Positions 17,224 through 25,608 of a stretch of 38,543 bases of DNA are shown piece by piece. Made by a program: the position numbers and the translations under genes. Every line of letters begins with the position of its first letter. Positions within the stretch are counted from its first letter, which is position 1. The stretch is from Neorhizobium sp. UBA7851 (GTDB lineage Bacteria; Pseudomonadota; Alphaproteobacteria; Rhizobiales; Rhizobiaceae). Below the pieces are notes generated by a model that did no database searches, had not been told where the DNA came from, and worked only from the letters and a program-made list of their open reading frames with translations. The stretch spans positions 1 to 38,543 of the forward strand of contig DLSX01000120.1 of assembly GCA_002500765.1 (NCBI GenBank), written 5' to 3'.

Positions 17224-18969
17224 ATGTACGGGCCGATCGATGCCGATGCACAAGACAGGCAAGCGTTTGACGGGGCGCCTTCGATCGTTACCCGGTTCCG
17301 TTCGGCTTTCATGACACTTGGATCGGTGATTGGCCCGGTCATCGGAATGACGGCCGTTTTCGGCATCACCGTCCCCTTTGTCTCGCTGCAGTTGAACAGC
17401 CCCCAATTCAGAGCCGAGACGCAGGTCGCGGTAACCACGCAAAGCAGCGATGCTATCCATTCGGCCATCAAGGAACTCGGCTCCAGGGCGGCCCTTGACA
17501 ATGTGATCCGCACGCTCAACCTCGCAAGCAGCGAGGAAAATCGCCCGACCATTATTCGCGTCATCTCGGAGGTCCTGTCGGGAGAGGTGACGACGGTGTC
17601 GCAAGCCGAGGAAATCGCGCGCCAACGGCTGCGGGATGCAATGTCCGTCACCTATGATGCTGCCGCCAGCCGGATTGTGCTTGGCGCGAAAGCCGAGGAT
17701 CCGCAGACGGCGGCTGCGCTCGCAAACCAGCTGATGGGTGAGCTGCGGCATGCGCTTGTTACCAACGTCGGCGAAACCCCGAGCCCGCAGGTGGGTGCCA
17801 TGCGCAAGGCCGCCGAGCGCGCCGAATCCGCGCTTGCAGGCTTTGTCGGCAAGCTGGATGGTGAAACGCGCGAAAAACTCCAGTCACTGCATGACGAGCG
17901 CCGCAATCTCGATACGGATATCGCCGGCACCGAACAGCGTTTGGCTGACCTGGGCGACAAGCAGCAGATGGCATCGGCAATGAAACTTGCCGATGTGCTC
18001 GCCAAGCCGCTTCCCGACAGCCTGGAATTCACCGGCCTGGAATATGAGCGCCAGCGATATGTGCAGGCGGAGCTGGCCATGCAGCAGCTCGCCGTCAATC
18101 TCGGCCCGCTGCATCCGCGGTTGGTGGCGGCGAAGGGCGCGCTTGATGGTGCTAGGCGGGATGTCGGCAGCGCGTTGCGCCAGCTTGTCGCCTCGCTCAA
18201 GGATGATCTCGCATCGACAACCAGATCCCTGGCAGAACTGAAGGATCGCAGAACGGCTCTCGAAGCCGACAAGCCGCTGAACGAGACGGCGGCACAGCTG
18301 TCATCCCTTCAGGCGGCAGCGGAAGAGGCGCGCCGTAATCTCGAAAAGATCGAAACGGCTTCCCCGTCTTCCACGCTGACCCTGACGTCCGCCCCGCCGA
18401 TCCTGAAGGCAGCATCGCCAGCCGCAGCGGAGCGGCTCGGACCGGACGTTGTGAGGCTTGCAGGTCTCGGCGCTCTCGTCGGACTTCTGGCGGGTCTCGC
18501 AACAGCGGCACGGCGTTATCGTCGCCAGTCGCGGCTGGCCGATGAATTCGACGATATGCCGGTTCATCTGGAACTGTCCGGTCACGATATCCTGGCCGAG
18601 CCGCAGATTGCGCAAATCATTGCGGACGATCAGCGGCTTCCCCACGACGATGGCAATGACAGCGTCTTCGATCATGAACAGGAGGAGCGGCTCGCTGCAA
18701 ACGATGCAACCTTCGGCGACCGGATGCACTCGCTGTTGATTGAAAACCGCCTGCCGGTGAACGGCGCGGCCTTGCCTGCGCATGTCGGCGCCTTGGTCGA
18801 TCAATCCGTGACCCGTCGCGGCGAGGAGAGCTGGCCGCTCTGGGCCGATATCTCTGCGGATACCCCGCAATACGATCAGGAGGAACTGCTGCGGCTGCAG
18901 CGTGAACTGGCCGAACTCCGTGAACTGGTTGCCGAACACGCGGCCCGCCAGCTGAAGGCAACCGGCTGA
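17224..18969 (+). CDS. Wzz/GumC-like polysaccharide chain-length protein
   Basis: A polysaccharide co-polymerase-type inner-membrane protein of 581 residues. The first membrane segment is about 29-55 (SVIGPVIGMTAVFGITVPFV). A large periplasmic part contains coiled coils (about 185-240 and 300-370) and a GumC-like NLGPLHPRLVAAKGAL. A proline-containing stretch (SAPPILKAASP) leads to the second membrane segment at about 410-432 (LAGLGALVGLLAGLATAARR). There is no Walker A or tyrosine cluster, so no fused kinase of the ExoP/Wzc type. Instead a cytoplasmic tail of about 150 residues, acidic and ending in a coiled coil (EELLRLQRELAELRELV), follows. A ribosome binding site (GAGGTGG) precedes the ATG. 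It pairs with the WecG-like gene upstream; the polymer is unknown. Confidence 0.8.
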   Translation: MYGPIDADAQDRQAFDGAPSIVTRFRSAFMTLGSVIGPVIGMTAVFGITVPFVSLQLNSPQFRAETQVAVTTQSSDAIHSAIKELGSRAALDNVIRTLNLASSEENRPTIIRVISEVLSGEVTTVSQAEEIARQRLRDAMSVTYDAAASRIVLGAKAEDPQTAAALANQLMGELRHALVTNVGETPSPQVGAMRKAAERAESALAGFVGKLDGETREKLQSLHDERRNLDTDIAGTEQRLADLGDKQQMASAMKLADVLAKPLPDSLEFTGLEYERQRYVQAELAMQQLAVNLGPLHPRLVAAKGALDGARRDVGSALRQLVASLKDDLASTTRSLAELKDRRTALEADKPLNETAAQLSSLQAAAEEARRNLEKIETASPSSTLTLTSAPPILKAASPAAAERLGPDVVRLAGLGALVGLLAGLATAARRYRRQSRLADEFDDMPVHLELSGHDILAEPQIAQIIADDQRLPHDDGNDSVFDHEQEERLAANDATFGDRMHSLLIENRLPVNGAALPAHVGALVDQSVTRRGEESWPLWADISADTPQYDQEELLRLQRELAELRELVAEHAARQLKATG

Positions 18970-19089
18970 TCCGGTTCCAGGCGGCACAAACTCCTTGCAT
19001 TTGCCTGATCGGGACAGCATAGGGCGTGGATGGGCAATCGGCTGTCTGCCGGATGCCCTCATTTTACGCCGAGACGCGAGGAGTTCACC

Positions 19090-19989
19090 GTGGCATTTGT
19101 GATCGATGGCAAGGAAGCGGCCGCTTCCGTGATTTCCGCCGTAACCGAGGCATCCGCATCGCTGACGCAGAAGACGGGCATTGCACCGGGCCTCGCGGTC
19201 GTCATCGTCGGTGAAGATCCGGCCAGCCACGCCTATGTCAATTCCAAGGGCAAGATGGCCAAGCAATGCGGCTTCAACTCCATCCAGCACACGCTGCCGG
19301 AAGAGACGACACAGGAAGACCTGCAGGCGCTCGTCGATACGCTCAATGCGGATCCGGCAATCCACGGCATTCTCGTCCAGCTGCCCTTGCCGAAACATTT
19401 CGATAGCGATTCCATCATCCAGTCGATCCTGCCGGAAAAGGACGTCGACGGTCTCAACATCGCCAATGCCGGCAAGATCGCCACCGGTGATCTCGAAAGC
19501 GGCCTCATCTCCTGCACCCCGGCTGGCGCGATGCTGCTGGTCAAGCGCGTTCATGGCGAGGATTTGTCCGGTCTCAACGCCGTCGTCATCGGCCGCTCCA
19601 ACCTGTTCGGCAAGCCGATGGGCCTTCTGCTTCTCGCGGCGAACGCCACCGTCACCATGGCGCATTCGCGCACCAGGGATCTCGCTTCCGTCTGCCGCAA
19701 TGCCGATATTCTCGTTGCCGCCGTCGGCCGGGCCGAAATGGTCAAGCAAGACTGGGTAAAGCCGGGCGCGACCGTCATCGATGTCGGCATCAACCGTGTG
19801 CCCGCACCGGAAAAGGGCGAGGGCAAAACCAAGCTGGTGGGAGATGTCGCTTTTGCCGAAGCTTCCGAGGTTGCCGCCTCGATTACGCCGGTTCCGGGCG
19901 GCGTCGGCCCCATGACGATCGCCATGCTCATGGCCAACACCGTGATCGCCGCCCATCGCGCCTGCAGCCTTTCCGTGCCGAAGTTCTAA
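19090..19989 (+). CDS. folD: FolD, methylenetetrahydrofolate dehydrogenase/cyclohydrolase
   Basis: Bifunctional cytoplasmic enzyme converting 5,10-methylene-THF to 10-formyl-THF with NADP. The GTG at 19090 is preferred over the upstream ATG at 19030, because AGGAG at 19079-19083 lies 6 bases before it and the product then starts at the usual position (MAFVIDGKEAAAS). Length is 299 residues, as expected. Motifs seen: YVNSKGKMA with catalytic Lys (about 49-57), ILVQLPLP, KDVDGL, CTPAGAM, GRSNLFGKPMG (NADP loop, about 167) and PVPGGVGPMTIAML (about 267). It is a housekeeping gene probably unrelated to its neighbours. Confidence 0.96.
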   Translation: MAFVIDGKEAAASVISAVTEASASLTQKTGIAPGLAVVIVGEDPASHAYVNSKGKMAKQCGFNSIQHTLPEETTQEDLQALVDTLNADPAIHGILVQLPLPKHFDSDSIIQSILPEKDVDGLNIANAGKIATGDLESGLISCTPAGAMLLVKRVHGEDLSGLNAVVIGRSNLFGKPMGLLLLAANATVTMAHSRTRDLASVCRNADILVAAVGRAEMVKQDWVKPGATVIDVGINRVPAPEKGEGKTKLVGDVAFAEASEVAASITPVPGGVGPMTIAMLMANTVIAAHRACSLSVPKF

Positions 19990-20001
19990 AATTCGCACAT
20001 T

Positions 20002-20024
20002 TGTCGCGCCACGGTTGCGCGACA
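20002..20024 (+). terminator. Possible terminator after folD
   Basis: A perfect 8-bp stem (TGTCGCGC at 20002-20009 with 20017-20024) with a 7-base loop lies 12 bases after the folD stop. The following bases (GCCTCTTGATTCTT) are T-enriched but contain no continuous T run, so it may be a weak terminator or an RNA 3' stabiliser. Confidence 0.45.
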
Positions 20025-20093
20025 GCCTCTTGATTCTTCAGCAGGAGCGTTAAATCATCACTCCGGTTGCCAGGTCGTCGCATGTGGCAATCT

Positions 20094-20109
20094 TTCAAGT
20101 CGACTTAAA
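20094..20109 (+). promoter_or_regulatory. Candidate operator for a LacI-type regulator of agl
   Basis: TTCAAGTCGACTTAAA is a 16-base near-perfect palindrome (7 of 8 arm positions pair, with a 10-base perfect core) centred on CpG, the usual form of LacI/GalR-family operators. It lies 25 bases before the aglE start. The known regulator AglR of Sinorhizobium is of this family, but no aglR gene is adjacent here. Function is inferred. Confidence 0.35.
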
Positions 20110-20134
20110 CGATTTTGAGAGGGAGGAGGATTTG

Positions 20135-21496
20135 ATGAGGACGTCTGTATGGATCGGCGCCGCCGCGGTTGCCTTGATCGCAGGAATGGCGAATGCGCAG
20201 GAACTGAAGTTCCCACCGGGCGAGGACGCTAAATTCAACTGGAAGAGTTTCGAGGATTTCAAGGCGGCGCATGCCGACCTGAAGGGCCAGAGCCTGACCC
20301 TGTTCGGTCCATGGCGCGGTGAGGACGAGGTCCTGTTCAACAGCGTGCTTGCCTATTTCAACGCCGCGACCGGCATCAACGGCAAATACTCCTCCTCTGA
20401 AAATTACGAACAGCAGATCGTCATCGACACCCAGGCCGGCTCGCCGCCCAACATCGCCATCATCCCGCAGCCCGGCCTTCTCGCCGACCTTTCCACCAAG
20501 GGTTTTCTGACACCGCTCGGTCAGGAAAATGCCGATTGGGTCAAGACCAATTACGGCTCCGGCGAGGACTGGATCCGTTACGGCACCTACAAGGGCAAGG
20601 ATGGACAGGAAGGTTATTTCGGCTTTCCCTTCAAGGCCGATCTGAAATCCATGGTCTGGTACGTGCCGGAAAACTTCGAGGAAGCCGGTTATGAAGTGCC
20701 CAAGACCATGGAGGACCTCATCAAGCTGACCGACCAGATCGTCGAGGACGGCGGCGTGCCCTGGTGCATCGGTCTCGGCTCCGGCGGCGCTACGGGCTGG
20801 CCGGCCACCGATTGGGTCGAGGACATGATGCTGCGTACCCAGACGCCGGAAACCTACGACAAGTGGGTGTCGAACGAAGTGAAATTCGACGATCCGGCGG
20901 TTGTCGGCGCGATCGAGGAATTCGGCAAGTTCGCCAGGAACGACAAATATGTCGCCGGTGGCGTGGCAGCCGTCGCCTCCACCGACTTCCGCGACAGCCC
21001 GAAGGGCCTCTTCGATATTCCGCCGAAATGCTACCTGCATCACCAGGCATCCTTCGTTCCGTCCTTCTTCCCACCGGACAAGGAACTCGGGGTCGATGCG
21101 GATTTCTTCTACATGCCGACTTACGCTTCCAAGCCTGAACTCGGCACGCCGGTTCTCGGCGCCGGCACCTTCTTCGCCATCACCAAGGACAGTCCAGCCG
21201 CCAAGGCCTTCATCGAATTCCTGAAGACGCCGATTGCGCACGAGGTCTGGATGGCCCAGGCCTCGTTCCTCACGCCCTACAAGGGCGTCAATCTGGATGC
21301 CTATGCCAATGACGTCCTGAAGAAACAGGGTGAACTCCTCACCAATGCAACCACCTTCCGCTTCGACGCATCCGACCAGATGCCCGGCAAGATCGGCGCC
21401 GGCGCCTTCTGGACCGGCATGATCGACTATGTCGGCGGCAAGGACGCAAAGGCTGCGGCAGGCGAGATCCAGAAGGCCTGGGACGGGTTGAAGTAG
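20135..21496 (+). CDS. aglE: AglE, alpha-glucoside ABC transporter binding protein
   Basis: Periplasmic solute-binding protein for sucrose, maltose, trehalose and related alpha-glucosides. The ATG at 20135 is preceded by a very strong GGGAGGAGGA (20121-20130) and begins a typical signal peptide (MRTSVWIGAAAVALIAGMA, cleavage likely after ANA-Q). The frame extends to 20084 but the extra residues are charged and precede the ribosome site. The 453-residue product has the SBP type 1 layout (LTLFGPWRGEDEVLFNSVLA; NIAIIPQPGLLADLSTKGFL; YGFPFKADLKSMVWYVP-like segment). It is the first gene of aglEFGAK. A 201-base gap containing a RIME-like element separates it from aglF. Confidence 0.93.
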   Translation: MRTSVWIGAAAVALIAGMANAQELKFPPGEDAKFNWKSFEDFKAAHADLKGQSLTLFGPWRGEDEVLFNSVLAYFNAATGINGKYSSSENYEQQIVIDTQAGSPPNIAIIPQPGLLADLSTKGFLTPLGQENADWVKTNYGSGEDWIRYGTYKGKDGQEGYFGFPFKADLKSMVWYVPENFEEAGYEVPKTMEDLIKLTDQIVEDGGVPWCIGLGSGGATGWPATDWVEDMMLRTQTPETYDKWVSNEVKFDDPAVVGAIEEFGKFARNDKYVAGGVAAVASTDFRDSPKGLFDIPPKCYLHHQASFVPSFFPPDKELGVDADFFYMPTYASKPELGTPVLGAGTFFAITKDSPAAKAFIEFLKTPIAHEVWMAQASFLTPYKGVNLDAYANDVLKKQGELLTNATTFRFDASDQMPGKIGAGAFWTGMIDYVGGKDAKAAAGEIQKAWDGLK

Positions 21497-21510
21497 AGTT
21501 CGGCATTGGG

Positions 21511-21647
21511 GCCTGCCCCTCATCTGCCTGCCGGCACCTTCTCCCCGTAAACGGGGCGAAGGGACCAAGCTGCAACGTCTCCGTTCCCCCTCGCCCCGCT
21601 TGCGGGGAGAGGGTGCGCCGAGCAAAGCGGAGGCGGGGTGAGGGGCC
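21511..21647. repeat. RIME-like intergenic mosaic palindrome
   Basis: The gap between aglE and aglF holds nested inverted repeats: outer arms GCCCCTCATC (21515-21524) and GGTGAGGGGC (21637-21646), and inner hairpins CCCCG-TAAA-CGGGG (21543-21556) and CCCCGC-TT-GCGGGG (21594-21607). The pattern TCTCCCCGC/GCGGGGAGA within long arms is that of Rhizobium-specific intergenic mosaic elements. Position after the binding-protein gene suggests an mRNA-stabilising or attenuating role, as for REP elements after malE (inference). Confidence 0.8.
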
Positions 21648-21697
21648 GCTCTCAAACTCAACAAAAGCCGAACAAAAATGACAACGGGAGGGGCAGC

Positions 21698-22711
21698 ATG
21701 GCATCGCAGATCGTATCGGCCTTCGGCGCGGTAATTGCCGGCGTCTTCGGCTGTGCGCTTTATTACTGGCTGTCCGACAAGCTGCTGCAGATCGCACTGC
21801 CGGTGCGCTCGGGCGATGTGCAGCGGATTTCCGCCAATCTCAAACGTCACGCGGCGATCCGCCCCTGGCTCTTCCTGGGGCCGGCGCTGCTTCTGATGAT
21901 CGTCTACCTCGTCTACCCCGTCATCGCGACCTTCATCCTGTCCTTCTACGACCGCTCCGGCGGCAATTTCGTCGGGCTCGCCAACTATTGGTGGGCAGCG
22001 ACCGACGGCCAGTTCCGCCAGTCGATCTTCAACAACATTCTCTGGCTCGCCGTCGTGCCGGCCGCCTGCACCTTTTTCGGGCTCGTCATCGCGGTGCTGA
22101 CCGACCGCATCTGGTGGGGCAATATCGCAAAAAGCCTGATCTTCATGCCGATGGCGATCTCCTTCGTCGGCGCCTCCGTCATCTGGAAATTCATCTACGA
22201 ATATCGCGGCGCGGACGGCACGCAGATCGGCCTTTTGAACGCTATCGTTCAATTCTTCGGCGGCGATCCGCAGGTCTGGATCGCCATGCCGATCTGGAAC
22301 AACTTCTTCCTGATGGTGATCCTGATCTGGATCCAGACCGGTTTCGCCATGGTCATCCTGTCGGCGGCACTTCGCGGCATTCCCGAAGAGACGATCGAGG
22401 CGGCCGTGATCGATGGCGCCAATGGCTGGCAGATCTTCTGGAGGATCATGGTGCCGCAGATCTGGGGCACTATCGCCGTCGTCTGGACGACGATCACCAT
22501 CCTCGTCCTCAAGGTTTTCGATATCGTGCTGACCATGACCAACGGCCAGTGGAACACGATGGTTCTGGCAAACCTGATGTTCGACTGGATGTTCCGCGGC
22601 GGTGGCGACAGCGGTCGCAGCGCCGTCATCGCGCTCGTCATCATGGCGGCCGTCACGCCGATCATGATCTGGAATATCCGACAGGCCAGCGAAGACCGGG
22701 GAGGGCACTGA
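21698..22711 (+). CDS. aglF: AglF, alpha-glucoside ABC transporter permease
   Basis: Inner-membrane permease of the MalF type, 337 residues. An extra N-terminal membrane segment (ASQIVSAFGAVIAGVFGCAL) precedes a cytoplasmic stretch and the core (PWLFLGPALLLMIVYLVYPV). The EAA loop, EETIEAAVIDGANGWQIFWR (about 229-248), contacts the ATPase AglK. The start at 21698 is chosen for GGGAGGGG (21686-21693); the upstream in-frame ATG at 21638 falls in the RIME-like element. The stop is 1 base before the aglG start. Confidence 0.93.
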   Translation: MASQIVSAFGAVIAGVFGCALYYWLSDKLLQIALPVRSGDVQRISANLKRHAAIRPWLFLGPALLLMIVYLVYPVIATFILSFYDRSGGNFVGLANYWWAATDGQFRQSIFNNILWLAVVPAACTFFGLVIAVLTDRIWWGNIAKSLIFMPMAISFVGASVIWKFIYEYRGADGTQIGLLNAIVQFFGGDPQVWIAMPIWNNFFLMVILIWIQTGFAMVILSAALRGIPEETIEAAVIDGANGWQIFWRIMVPQIWGTIAVVWTTITILVLKVFDIVLTMTNGQWNTMVLANLMFDWMFRGGGDSGRSAVIALVIMAAVTPIMIWNIRQASEDRGGH

Positions 22712-22712
22712 C

Positions 22713-23885
22713 ATGAACGCAGCGATCAATCTCCGCCGTATCGGTCTTCCACGCCTGATCGTTCATTTTTCGGTCCTCGTCATCTGCATCCTCTGGCTCA
22801 TCCCGACGATCGGCATTCTCGTCACCTCCTTGCGCGAGCCGGGCCAGATCGCGTCCTCCGGCTGGTGGACAGCCTTCAGCGGTGCGGCCGAAACCAGTGC
22901 GTCACGATTGGGAGATCCATCGACGGCAAGGCAAGATGGCCCGAACTATGTGATCTCCGGTTCGGTCTTCGATGGCGCCGAGGGCGGGAAACCGGCAGGC
23001 GCCGTTCGTGCCTTCGGAACCAAGGTCGCCGCCCCGACGGAATTTGGAGCCGGCGAGGCAGCCGATATCGGTGACGGCGAGACGCTGACCGTCAACGAGG
23101 ACGGCAGCTACATCTATTCGAAGAATGTGCCCTTCGACGACAAGCGCGGCAAGCGCGTCTATCTCTCCGTCGCGCAGCCGGCATCCTTCACGCTCGACAA
23201 CTACCGCACGGTCCTGACCTCCCAGGGCATCGGCCAGGCTTTCGTCAATTCGCTGACGGTCGCCATTCCGGCAACCATCATCCCCATCCTGATATCGGCT
23301 TTTGCGGCTTACGCCCTGTCATGGATGCATTTTCCCGGCCGCGCGATCATCATCGCCGTCGTCGTCGGCCTCATCGTCGTGCCGCTGCAGATGTCGCTCA
23401 TCCCGCTTCTGAAAATGTATAACGAAATCGGCGCCTTCTTCGGCATCGCCTCGCGCAGTTATGTCGGTATCTGGCTCGCCCATGCTGCCTTCGGCATGCC
23501 GCTAGCGATCTACCTCTTGCGCAATTACATTGCCGGTCTGCCCAAGGAAGTGATCGAATCCGCCCGCGTCGATGGCGCGAGCGACTTCGAGATTTTTGTG
23601 AGGATCGTGCTGCCTCTGTCCTTCCCGGCACTGGCGTCCTTTTCCATCTTCCAGTTCCTTTGGACCTGGAACGATCTTCTCGTCGCCATGGTTTTCCTCG
23701 GCACCGGCAAGGACCAGCTGGTGCTGACGGGAGCGCTCAATGCGCTGCTCGGTTCCATGGGCGGAAAGTGGGAAATCCTCACCGCTTCCGCTTTCATTAC
23801 CATTATCGTCCCGATTATCGTCTTTTTTGCCCTGCAGCGATATCTCGTCCGCGGCCTCCTCGCGGGCTCAGTCAAGGGCGGCTGA
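22713..23885 (+). CDS. aglG: AglG, alpha-glucoside ABC transporter permease
   Basis: Second permease, MalG type, 390 residues, with GAGGG at 22701-22705 and start 1 base after the aglF stop. The first membrane helix is about 14-36. A long external segment (about 37-175), rich in D/G/S, precedes the core helices (LTVAIPATIIPILISAFAAY). The EAA loop, LPKEVIESARVDGASDFEIF, is at about 274-293. Most MalG-like permeases (about 280 residues) have a short first periplasmic loop, so the roughly 100-residue addition is notable; I recall AglG proteins being long in general. Confidence 0.93.
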   Translation: MNAAINLRRIGLPRLIVHFSVLVICILWLIPTIGILVTSLREPGQIASSGWWTAFSGAAETSASRLGDPSTARQDGPNYVISGSVFDGAEGGKPAGAVRAFGTKVAAPTEFGAGEAADIGDGETLTVNEDGSYIYSKNVPFDDKRGKRVYLSVAQPASFTLDNYRTVLTSQGIGQAFVNSLTVAIPATIIPILISAFAAYALSWMHFPGRAIIIAVVVGLIVVPLQMSLIPLLKMYNEIGAFFGIASRSYVGIWLAHAAFGMPLAIYLLRNYIAGLPKEVIESARVDGASDFEIFVRIVLPLSFPALASFSIFQFLWTWNDLLVAMVFLGTGKDQLVLTGALNALLGSMGGKWEILTASAFITIIVPIIVFFALQRYLVRGLLAGSVKGG

Positions 23886-23912
23886 TCTTTCACGAACGAA
23901 CAAGGATATTGA

Positions 23913-25580
23913 ATGAGCATTTCCGCAGCAGCAGTCGCGACGCCTGACAATACCCCTGACCGGGATTGGTGGCGTGGCGCTGTCATCTACCAGATCTACC
24001 CGCGCTCCTTTCAGGATTCCAACGGTGATGGCATCGGCGACCTGAAGGGCATCACCGCCCGCCTGCCGCATATCGCAGCGCTCGGCGCCGACGCCGTCTG
24101 GATCTCGCCCTTTTTTCCGTCGCCGATGAAGGATTTCGGCTATGACGTATCGAACTATACCGATGTCGACCCGATGTTCGGCACGTTGTCGGATTTCGAC
24201 GGCCTGATCGCCGAAGCCCATCGCCTCGGCATCAAGGTGATGATCGATCTCGTGATGTCCCATTCGTCCGACCAGCATCCGTGGTTCATCGAAAGCCGCT
24301 CCTCACGCTTCAATCCCAAGGCCGACTGGTATGTCTGGGCCGATGCCAAGCCGGATGGTTCGCCGCCCAACAACTGGCTGTCGATTTTCGGCGGATCCGC
24401 CTGGCACTGGGATCCGACGCGCATGCAATATTACATGCACAACTTCCTCACCTCCCAGCCGGACCTCAACCTGCATAATCCGGAAGTGCAGGATGCGCTG
24501 CTCGATCTTACCCGCTTCTGGCTGAAGCGCGGCGTCGATGGTTTCCGCCTCGACACGATCAACTTCTATTTCCACGACAAGGAGCTGCGCGACAATCCGG
24601 CGCTTGACCCTTCGCGCCGTAACGCATCCACGGCCCCGGCGGTCAATCCCTATAACTTCCAGGAGCATCTCTACGACAAGAGCCGCCCGGAAAATATCGA
24701 CTTCCTCAAGCGTTTCCGCGCCGTGCTGAACGAGTTTCCGGCCATCGCTGCCGTTGGCGAGGTGGGCGACAGCCAGCGCGGGCTAGAGATCGTCGGCGAA
24801 TACACGTCCGGCGGCGACAAGATGCACATGTGTTATGCCTTCGAATTTCTGGCCCCCGATGCACTGACGCCTGCTCGTGTGGCGCAAACGCAGCATGCGT
24901 TTGCGACCGCAGCGCCGGAAGGCTGGGTCTGCTGGGCCTTCTCCAACCATGACGTCGTGCGTCATGTCAGCCGCTGGGGCCAGGAGGTCCTTGATCGCGA
25001 CGGCTTTGCCAGGATGCTGTCCGCTATCCTTCTGTCCCAGCGCGGTTCCGTCTGCATCTATCAGGGTGAGGAACTCGGCTTGACGGAAGCCGATATCGCC
25101 TATGCCGATCTGCAGGATCCTTACGGCATCCAGTTCTGGCCTGAATTCAAGGGCCGCGACGGCTGCCGAACACCGATGCCCTGGGATGCGCAGGCGCTGC
25201 AGGCCGGTTTCTCGACCGCCGAACGCACATGGCTGCCCATCCCGGTCGAACACCAGCTGAAGGCCGTCAGCGCCCAATATGGCGATCCGGCCTCGGTTCT
25301 GGAGCAATACCGCCGCTTCCTCGCCTTCCGGAAGGCGCATCCCGCGCTGGCGAAGGGCGAGATCGAGTTTCTGGCTACGGACGAGCCTCTGCTCGCCTAC
25401 GAAAGACAATATGGCAACGAGACCATCCTGTGCATGTTCAACATGAGCCCTAATTCCCTCTCGGCAACGCTGCCGGATGGAAGTTGGGAAGTGCTGGAAG
25501 GGCATGGGTTCGAGACGGTGCTGCAAGGTCGCGTGATCGAATTACCGGCCTGGGGCGCGTTCTTCGCCCGGCAGGTCTAA
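23913..25580 (+). CDS. aglA: AglA, cytoplasmic alpha-glucosidase (GH13)
   Basis: Hydrolyses imported alpha-glucosides to glucose inside the cell. The 555 residues have no signal peptide. GH13 regions: DLVMSHSSDQHPWF (region I, about 111), GVDGFRLDTIN with the nucleophile Asp (about 207-217), AAVGEVGDS with the acid/base Glu (about 278-286), and FSNHDVVRH (region IV, about 343-351). An N-terminal GAVIYQIYPRSFQDSNGDGI begins the barrel. Region I has Ser where many GH13 enzymes have Asn (NH), as I recall for proteobacterial alpha-glucosidases. It lies between the permeases and the ATPase, as in Sinorhizobium. Confidence 0.94.
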   Translation: MSISAAAVATPDNTPDRDWWRGAVIYQIYPRSFQDSNGDGIGDLKGITARLPHIAALGADAVWISPFFPSPMKDFGYDVSNYTDVDPMFGTLSDFDGLIAEAHRLGIKVMIDLVMSHSSDQHPWFIESRSSRFNPKADWYVWADAKPDGSPPNNWLSIFGGSAWHWDPTRMQYYMHNFLTSQPDLNLHNPEVQDALLDLTRFWLKRGVDGFRLDTINFYFHDKELRDNPALDPSRRNASTAPAVNPYNFQEHLYDKSRPENIDFLKRFRAVLNEFPAIAAVGEVGDSQRGLEIVGEYTSGGDKMHMCYAFEFLAPDALTPARVAQTQHAFATAAPEGWVCWAFSNHDVVRHVSRWGQEVLDRDGFARMLSAILLSQRGSVCIYQGEELGLTEADIAYADLQDPYGIQFWPEFKGRDGCRTPMPWDAQALQAGFSTAERTWLPIPVEHQLKAVSAQYGDPASVLEQYRRFLAFRKAHPALAKGEIEFLATDEPLLAYERQYGNETILCMFNMSPNSLSATLPDGSWEVLEGHGFETVLQGRVIELPAWGAFFARQV

Positions 25581-25608
25581 ACAAGTGGATAGGGGAGGAG
25601 GGAAGATC

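Noticed and set aside
18301..19998. 565-residue - strand frame opposite the Wzz-like gene and folD
   Set aside because: It covers two confident genes; composition typical of a shadow frame.
20105..22729. 874-residue - strand frame opposite aglE and aglF
   Set aside because: It runs antisense through certain genes and through the RIME-like element.
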